Shown piece after piece: positions 36,436-40,966 of a DNA stretch of 40,966 bases. A program made the translations under genes and the position numbers. The DNA is from Deltaproteobacteria bacterium (GTDB lineage: Bacteria; Myxococcota_A; Polyangia; GCA-2747355; JADLHG01): assembly GCA_020848905.1 (NCBI GenBank), contig JADLHG010000064.1, positions 1 to 40,966 of the forward strand. The letters run 5' to 3'. How positions within the stretch are numbered: position 1 is the first letter of the stretch; each line of letters opens with the position of its first letter. Under the pieces are notes generated by a model, which was not told the origin of the DNA, made no database searches, and saw nothing but the letters and a program-made list of their open reading frames with translations.

Positions 36436-36978
36436 TCAGAGGGCTCGCAGCGTCGCGCCGGCCCCGCTGGCCGTCACGAGTCGAAGCAGCTTGTGGCTCG
36501 GGTCGAGCTCGTCGGCCACCAGTGTCCAGGTGAAGCTTTCTCCAGCCAGTTGGTCGAGGGGCTTGTCAGAGTCGAGGCGTGGAGCGCAGCTATTCTTCAC
36601 CTGAAGGTGTCCCGCGTCAGGGGTGAGGGTGAGCGTGGTCTCGCTGGCCTCGGCCCAGCCGCTCTCGGCCGCCGTGAAGCCCGACGCGCAGCCGCCGCTG
36701 GCCTGGTAGCTCTGATAGGTCTTTCGGTACGACCCGTCGGCCTTGAATTCGTAGAGCAGGCGTTCTCCGTTGGGCGTTCCGGTGGCCCCGCTCGCCGGAT
36801 CGAAGGACGTGGTAGTGCCACCGGCCCCCGCGAACCAGCTACCCACCAGGACGGCGGGCACGTGTCCGGTGCCGCCGTGGCCGGCACACCCAGGTAGCGA
36901 CAGCACCACGAACGTGCCGCACGCCAAGCCGAGCGCTCGAAGCGAGAAGCCCTTCACTCCGTGATCTTGCCGTTCCAT
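36436..36978 (-). CDS. Small lipoprotein controlled by the TetR regulator (predicted)
   Basis: 180 residues from ATG 36978 with AAGGAGG 6 nt upstream. The signal peptide LACGTFVVLSLPGC gives a lipobox at SLPGC. The mature part has the pattern of a lipocalin-like/beta-barrel domain seen in small myxobacterial lipoproteins: LVGSWFAGAGGTTTSFD, RLLYEFKADGSYRKTYQSYQ, GWAEASETTLTLTPDAGHLQ. Three cysteines are present in addition to the lipobox. Function is unknown. Between it and the upstream tetR gene lies a 14-bp palindrome very like the operator over the tetR promoter, so it is probably repressed by that protein. Confidence 0.75.
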   Translation of the reverse strand: MERQDHGVKGFSLRALGLACGTFVVLSLPGCAGHGGTGHVPAVLVGSWFAGAGGTTTSFDPASGATGTPNGERLLYEFKADGSYRKTYQSYQASGGCASGFTAAESGWAEASETTLTLTPDAGHLQVKNSCAPRLDSDKPLDQLAGESFTWTLVADELDPSHKLLRLVTASGAGATLRAL

Positions 36979-37019
36979 GTTGCACCTCCTTCCGGGGCCA
37001 TGCGGCGGCCCCGAGCAAT

Positions 37020-37033
37020 ACCGACCGGTCGGT
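37020..37033. promoter_or_regulatory. TetR-type operator upstream of the lipoprotein gene
   Basis: ACCGACCGGTCGGT is a perfect 14-bp palindrome 42 bp before the start at 36978. It has the same form (ACYGACYRGTCRGT) as the site over the tetR promoter at 37688-37703. Confidence 0.6.
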
Positions 37034-37075
37034 TTGTACCGGCTCAGCCGCCACCCGCGGCTGGTCCTACACTCC

Positions 37076-37672
37076 TCATTCCGCTGCAACTCCGCGATAG
37101 AGACTGCTCGACGCCTGCTGCCAGCAGCGTCGGGCGTCCACCTTCGAGTCGAAGGCGTGCCGAACGGCCAGACCGTTGAACAGAGCGATGTAGGACAGCG
37201 CCACCGTTGCCGGGTCCAGGTCCGCGCGCAGCTCGCCCGCATCAATGGCCACCTGCACGCGCTCCGCCACCACGGCCTCCATAAGCCGCTGATTCTGATA
37301 GAGCGTTCGCGCCAGGGCCTTGCTCATGTCTCCCATGGCCCAGAACTCGAAGAACAGGCGGTAAAGGTCGTCCTTGCCCATTGTGATCTCGATGAAGCGC
37401 TCGCCGAGCTCGCGAGCGAAGCTCTCGAAGGGACCCGGACGTGCCAGGAGCGACCGCATCGTCGCGATATTCGCGGCCCAGACGGCGGACGAGAGAGCGA
37501 CGAGAACCTCCTCTTTGTCCGAGAAGTACCAGTAGACGGCCCCCTTGCTCAGCCCGGCCTCTCGGGCGATGGCGTCGATCGTGGCCCCGTGATAGCCGAG
37601 TCGAATCACGCACCGCGCGGTGGCGGCGAGTATCTGTTCCCGGCGTTGCTCTTCGTCTCTGTGGGTCGTCAT
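37076..37672 (-). CDS. TetR/AcrR-family repressor
   Basis: 198 residues. The N-terminal HTH is typical: REQILAATARCVIRLGYHGA, TIDAIAREAGLSKGAVYWYF and SDKEEVLVALSS. The C-terminal ligand domain is helical (FIEITMGKDDLYRLFFEFWA, ALSYIALFNGLAVRH). The promoter upstream is clear: TTGACA (37727-37722) and TAAACT (37705-37700) spaced by 16 bp, with a perfect 16-bp palindrome over the -10. This predicts autorepression. A near-identical site before the downstream lipoprotein gene suggests that gene as a target. The inducer is unknown; many relatives respond to hydrophobic compounds. Confidence 0.9.
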   Translation of the reverse strand: MTTHRDEEQRREQILAATARCVIRLGYHGATIDAIAREAGLSKGAVYWYFSDKEEVLVALSSAVWAANIATMRSLLARPGPFESFARELGERFIEITMGKDDLYRLFFEFWAMGDMSKALARTLYQNQRLMEAVVAERVQVAIDAGELRADLDPATVALSYIALFNGLAVRHAFDSKVDARRCWQQASSSLYRGVAAE

Positions 37673-37687
37673 CTCGATCTCTATACC

Positions 37688-37727
37688 AACTGACTAGTCA
37701 GTTTAGCCGAAGAGCGACGACTGTCAA
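37688..37727 (-). promoter_or_regulatory. tetR promoter with overlapping operator
   Basis: On the minus strand TTGACA is at 37727-37722 and TAAACT at 37705-37700, 16 bp apart. AACTGACTAGTCAGTT (37688-37703) is a perfect 16-bp palindrome covering most of the -10 and the expected start near 37693. Repressor binding would block polymerase directly. Confidence 0.7.
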
Positions 37728-37850
37728 GGGTGCCGCCCCTCGCGTCGTTCGCTTCCTCGTGCGTCCCCGGTGGGCGACCTTCTCCCTTGCGCGTCCCCTC
37801 GGCACTCACTACGATCTGCGCCCATTCAGAAAAAAGGAAGGTCGGGAGCG

Positions 37851-39293
37851 ATGGAACCAACGACTCTACGCGACTTCCTCGAGATCCCTTACGACCGGCT
37901 CGAGGAGATGAACCTGGAAGCCAAGCAGGCCCGCATCGACCGGGTGCCGGCCGGGCAGATCCAGGAGCAGCGCATGCGCTACCTCTCCGAGGAGAAGCGC
38001 ATCAAGGCGGTCACCGTGTGTTTCACCGACCTCGAAGGTCGGCTGCACATGCTGGACTACGACAAGAAGTTCCTGCTCAAGTCGGCCGACAACCTGACCT
38101 TCGACGGCTCCTCGATCCGCGGCTTCTCGCGGCAGCACGAGTCGGACCTGCGCCTCGAGGTGGACTGGCCCGCCTTCTACTGGCTCCCCGCCGACGTGTT
38201 CGGCTCGGGGAAGGTGCTCGTCTTCGGTGAGGTGCGGGAGCGGGACGGCTCGCCCTACGCCGCCGACCTGCGCTCCATGCTGAAGCGCTACACCGAGGAC
38301 CTGCACAAGAAGGACGGCAGCGTCTGCCACGTGGCGAACGAGATCGAGGGCTTCCTCTTCATGGGGCGGGACGCCGAGCGCCGCTACTTCGAGCAGGGGA
38401 AGTTCGACTTCATCTCCACGGGCGGCTACTACCATTCGCTTCCGGGGGACGCGCTGCGTCGCTTCATCGACACCGCGGCGGAGTTGCAGCGCGCGATGGG
38501 CTTCTCGAACGAGAAGGACCACCCCGAGGTGGCGCCGTCGCAGTTCGAGATGAACTACCAGTACACCGAGGCGGTGGTGGCTGCCGATCAGGTGCAGCTC
38601 TACAAGCTGCTCTGCCGCCAGGTGGCCCAGCGCATGGAGATGACCGCCAGCTTCCTGCCGAAGCCCGTGACGGGGGTGAACGGCAGCGGCATGCACACCA
38701 ACATGTCCGTCACGCGCGGGGGGCGGAACCTCTTCTACGACAAGGACGGCAAGCACGGGCTGTCGGCCGTGGGCTGGGACTTCATCGGGCGCATCCTCGA
38801 GAGCGGGAACGACCTGTGCCTCGGGCTGAACGCGTCGGTGAACGCCTATCGTCGGCTCGACCCGCACTTCGAGGCGCCCAACCAGATCAAGGCCTCGGCG
38901 ATCGATCGCGGTTCGATGGTGCGCATCCCGCTCGGCAACGAGCGTTCGGCCCGCATCGAGGTGCGGTCCATCGGCCCGGACGCGAACCCGTACCTGGCGA
39001 TCTACTCGCTCTTCAAGACCGGGTTCGAAGGACCGAAGCCGGCGGTGAGCGCGCAGGACGCGGCGGAGCTGCCCGGGCGGTTCCTGCCCGACAACATCTA
39101 CGACGCGATGACCAACTTCAAGAACAGCGCCTTCATGCGGCAGCTCCTCGGCGAAGGCGTGCACGAGCGTTACGCGGCGCTGAAGCTGTCGTCGGCGGAG
39201 CGCTGCCCCAAGGCGCTCGGCAGCAAGGTCAAGCGCTCCGAGGTGATGTATCACCATGAGGTGACCAACCAGTTCCTCTGGGCCCAATTCTAG
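37851..39293 (+). CDS. glnA: Glutamine synthetase
   Basis: 480 residues from ATG 37851; GGGAG and AAGGAAGG lie just upstream. LTFDGSSIRGFSRQHESDL is the N-terminal GS motif, and NGSGMHTNMSV the ATP-binding signature. FEAPNQIKASAIDRGSMVRI with NERSARIEVRSIGPDANPYL includes the catalytic Arg/Glu region. A ~50-residue N-terminal extension precedes the usual beta-grasp start. The C-terminus ends EVMYHHEVTNQFLWAQF, unlike E. coli-type GS, so this is a divergent type I enzyme. It makes glutamine from glutamate, ammonia and ATP in the cytoplasm. Tyr of DNIYDA could align with the adenylylation Tyr, but the context differs. No NtrC or sigma-54 site is evident upstream. Confidence 0.9.
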   Translation: MEPTTLRDFLEIPYDRLEEMNLEAKQARIDRVPAGQIQEQRMRYLSEEKRIKAVTVCFTDLEGRLHMLDYDKKFLLKSADNLTFDGSSIRGFSRQHESDLRLEVDWPAFYWLPADVFGSGKVLVFGEVRERDGSPYAADLRSMLKRYTEDLHKKDGSVCHVANEIEGFLFMGRDAERRYFEQGKFDFISTGGYYHSLPGDALRRFIDTAAELQRAMGFSNEKDHPEVAPSQFEMNYQYTEAVVAADQVQLYKLLCRQVAQRMEMTASFLPKPVTGVNGSGMHTNMSVTRGGRNLFYDKDGKHGLSAVGWDFIGRILESGNDLCLGLNASVNAYRRLDPHFEAPNQIKASAIDRGSMVRIPLGNERSARIEVRSIGPDANPYLAIYSLFKTGFEGPKPAVSAQDAAELPGRFLPDNIYDAMTNFKNSAFMRQLLGEGVHERYAALKLSSAERCPKALGSKVKRSEVMYHHEVTNQFLWAQF

Positions 39294-39540
39294 CTGCGGC
39301 CGCGCCGGCCGGGCCGTCGCCGGCTTACCTCCTCGCTCCTTCCCGCGGCGCACCAGGAAGTGCGCCTTGGTCAGTCACTGCGGGGGCGCTCGGCGTCGAC
39401 CTCGGCGGGCGCAGCCTCGCGGGCGTCTCCCGGCCCGAGCACCCCTGTTTGCGGCTGCGGCGCAGCCTCGCGGGGGCGTCGCAGGGTCGTCGGCGTCTCG
39501 CGGCCCGAGCACCCATGTTTGGAGCTGCGGCCGCGCCGGG
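39292..39540. repeat. GC-rich repeat patch downstream of glnA
   Basis: AGCTGCGGCCGCGCCGG occurs at 39292-39308 and again at 39523-39539, flanking the interval. Inside are two imperfect tandem units, 39410-39460 and 39461-39530, sharing GCGCAGCCTCGCGGG, GGCGTCTC and CGGCCCGAGCACCC followed by TGTTTG. The second carries about 19 extra bases. There is no convincing gene in this 250-bp interval. Confidence 0.6.
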
Positions 39541-39543
39541 GGG

Positions 39544-40966
39544 CTAGTAGAGGGAGAGGCGGGTCACGCGCAGGCCGCTGGCCTCGTACGACCTGCTGAC
39601 CAAAACGGCGGTGCGTGCGTCGAGGCGGAAGAGACGGCCAAGCTCAGCCCGTGCGGAGAGGGCGGCAACGCTGCTCCACGTTCCGGTCACCGGATCTCGG
39701 ATCTCCGCGGCGGTGACGCCGACCGCCGGACCCGTGCCGATGGCCGCTACGACGTGCCCCGACGGGAATTCGGCGGCGGCCACGTAGCCTCTGGGCGTGA
39801 GCAGGCTACCCGTCACGGTCCAGGTGTTGGTCGCGGGGTCGTAGATCTCGACGGCCCCCGATGCGGGACCCCAGATGCCCGCGTGTCCGATCAGTAGGAC
39901 CTTGCCCGAAGAGAGCTGAATCAGTCTTCCCCCGATATGGCTCGCCGTCGTGGTGCCGGTCGCGGTCCAGGCGTTGGTCGTCGGGTCGTAGATCTGAGCA
40001 ACGGTGGCGAAGCCGTTCCCCGCCCAGCCTCCCGCGACCAGGACGCGGCCGTCGGCGAGCCTCACCGCGTCTTGATCGTGGTGTCGGGCCACGGCCAGGG
40101 TCCCGGTGCTAGTCCAGGTGTCGAGGGCAGGGTCGTAGACCTCGCCTGTTGTGGCGGTGCCATTCTGGTCGCCCACGACGAGCACCTTCCCGGAGGTCAG
40201 CACCACGCCGGCGGCCTCCCAGTCGCTGCGCGCCTGACTCATCGACGCGGCCACGCTCCAGCGGTTGGCGGTCGGGTCGTAGAGCTCGCAGGTCACGTCG
40301 GGTCCGCAGGCGAGGATCCGCCCGTTGGCGAGCGTCACGGCGAGGAGAAACTGGCGGGGCTTGGACAGATCGGGCCCCGCTGACCAGCGGTCCTGCGCCG
40401 GGTCGTAGAAGTCGAGCCAGGGGACGGCGGTGCCGGCGGGGCCCACTCCCCCCAGGACGGCAATGCGGCCGTCGGCGAGCAGCACCGCCGGGCCGCTGTG
40501 CAGGCGCGTGGGGGCGGCGAGGGCGGTCCAGGTCGGCTTGGGCTTGAGCACGCAGTTGCCGTTCAGATCGAGCGCCTGCTTGAGCGGATCGCGGGGGGCG
40601 CAGTCGGTGGCGTCGGGCTCGCCGTCGTTGTCGTCATCGGTGTCGTTGGCCACGCAGGTCGTGCCGTCCACGAGCAGGACCTGCGTGAGCGGGTTGCGGG
40701 GGGCGCAGTCGGTGAGGTCCAGCTCGCCGTCGTTGTCGTCGTCGGTGTCGTCCACCACGCAGGTCGTGCCGTCGGCGAGCCAGAGCTGGAGGCTCGCGTC
40801 CAGCGGGGCGCAGTCGGTGGCGTCGGGCTGGCCGTCGTTGTCGTCGTCGGGGTCAGTGCCGTTCGGGAGGCCATCCCTGTCGCTGTCCACGACGAGGAGC
40901 GGGTCGGGGACCATGGAGCCGCTCAGGCCGAGGCGCACGAGCCAGGCGACGAGGTGGTCGTGGCAG
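39544..40966 (-). CDS. Exported kelch-repeat protein with calcium-binding Asp-rich repeats (runs off right edge)
   Basis: The frame is open to the window edge, so the N-terminus and any signal peptide are outside; at least 473 residues are seen. Near the visible start come three ~35-residue repeats of the thrombospondin type-3 kind: DSDRDGLPNGTDPDDDNDGQ, then DDTDDDNDGELDLTDCAP and NDTDDDNDGEPDATDCAP. These bind calcium in other proteins and hold paired cysteines. The rest is about six kelch blades, each with a G-x-V-L-V-x-G and Y-D-P-x-T-N-x-W pattern (IYDPTTNAWTATGT, EIYDPATNTWTVTGS). This forms a beta-propeller. It is likely surface-exposed and involved in binding; the partner is unknown. 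Confidence 0.85.
   Translation of the reverse strand, partial: CHDHLVAWLVRLGLSGSMVPDPLLVVDSDRDGLPNGTDPDDDNDGQPDATDCAPLDASLQLWLADGTTCVVDDTDDDNDGELDLTDCAPRNPLTQVLLVDGTTCVANDTDDDNDGEPDATDCAPRDPLKQALDLNGNCVLKPKPTWTALAAPTRLHSGPAVLLADGRIAVLGGVGPAGTAVPWLDFYDPAQDRWSAGPDLSKPRQFLLAVTLANGRILACGPDVTCELYDPTANRWSVAASMSQARSDWEAAGVVLTSGKVLVVGDQNGTATTGEVYDPALDTWTSTGTLAVARHHDQDAVRLADGRVLVAGGWAGNGFATVAQIYDPTTNAWTATGTTTASHIGGRLIQLSSGKVLLIGHAGIWGPASGAVEIYDPATNTWTVTGSLLTPRGYVAAAEFPSGHVVAAIGTGPAVGVTAAEIRDPVTGTWSSVAALSARAELGRLFRLDARTAVLVSRSYEASGLRVTRLSLY
40566..40868 (-). repeat. Three tandem ~102-105-bp coding repeats (thrombospondin-3-like)
   Basis: GGGGCGCAGTCGGTG recurs near 40598, 40704 and 40806, each with the following CCGTCGTTGTCGTC block. 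The units encode the Asp-rich repeats of the kelch protein. Their near-identity at DNA level suggests recent expansion and possible length variation. Confidence 0.6.

Noticed and set aside
37866-39353. 495-residue frame opposite glutamine synthetase
   Set aside because: Antisense shadow of a clear glnA gene.

Overview
The window is very GC-rich, densely packed and strongly biased to G or C at third codon positions. Many of its genes encode exported proteins. At least six are lipoproteins whose lipobox is followed by an Asp/Gly/Thr-rich, low-complexity linker. Together with a Ser/Thr kinase, PEGA-domain proteins, a sigma-54 activator with a V4R sensor domain and an unusual sigma-70-like factor, this points to the Myxococcota or a related former deltaproteobacterial lineage. 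That placement is inference from gene style; the window has no rRNA, tRNA or ribosomal protein gene.

Layout. 1-429: right end of an IS3-family insertion sequence inserted into an unidentified gene. 507-6460: FmdB-type zinc ribbon, a beta-helix lipoprotein, a two-gene unit of an exported NadD-like nucleotidyltransferase and an exported partner, a NUDIX hydrolase, and a small exported protein behind a sigma-54-type promoter. 6523-13509: CBS-pair protein, a GMC oxidoreductase coupled to an ACC-deaminase-like PLP enzyme, an RsmB-type rRNA methyltransferase, and three exported proteins of unknown function. 13548-14992: an XRE regulator with a palindromic operator, probably read from a leaderless mRNA, paired with a 345-residue protein of unknown function.

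15059-24554 is the most accessory-looking part. A V4R/sigma-54 activator is followed by two copies of a ~195 bp repeat. Each copy carries a 33 bp palindrome and each lies just before a decayed gene (pterin carbinolamine dehydratase, CorC/HlyC). Between them is an NADPH-dependent FMN reductase. Then comes a compact run: groEL without groES, an unknown 161-aa protein, ftsH, a pirin that lacks two metal ligands, a shortened phospholipase-D/cardiolipin-synthase-like protein and a remnant of a low-affinity iron permease. It reads as a stress-protection locus (folding, membrane proteolysis, redox, lipid) that is partly decaying through internal deletions.

24664-33473: a pectate-lyase-like lipoprotein; a PEGA-domain Ser/Thr kinase convergent with a tightly overlapping operon (DNRLRE lipoprotein, sigma-like factor, TPR/PEGA membrane protein); another linker lipoprotein; and a homocysteine S-methyltransferase-family enzyme. 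33579-40966: an octaheme nitrite reductase made as a lipoprotein, a YkgJ cysteine-cluster protein, a DoxX membrane protein, a TetR repressor with two matching operators (its own promoter and the downstream lipoprotein gene), glutamine synthetase, a repeat patch, and a kelch/thrombospondin-3-type exported protein cut by the window edge.

The best candidates for undescribed biology are the V4R-regulator/repeat/chaperonin-protease locus, the exported NadD-like pair, the leaderless XRE pair and the lipoprotein-sigma-PEGA operon facing a PEGA kinase.
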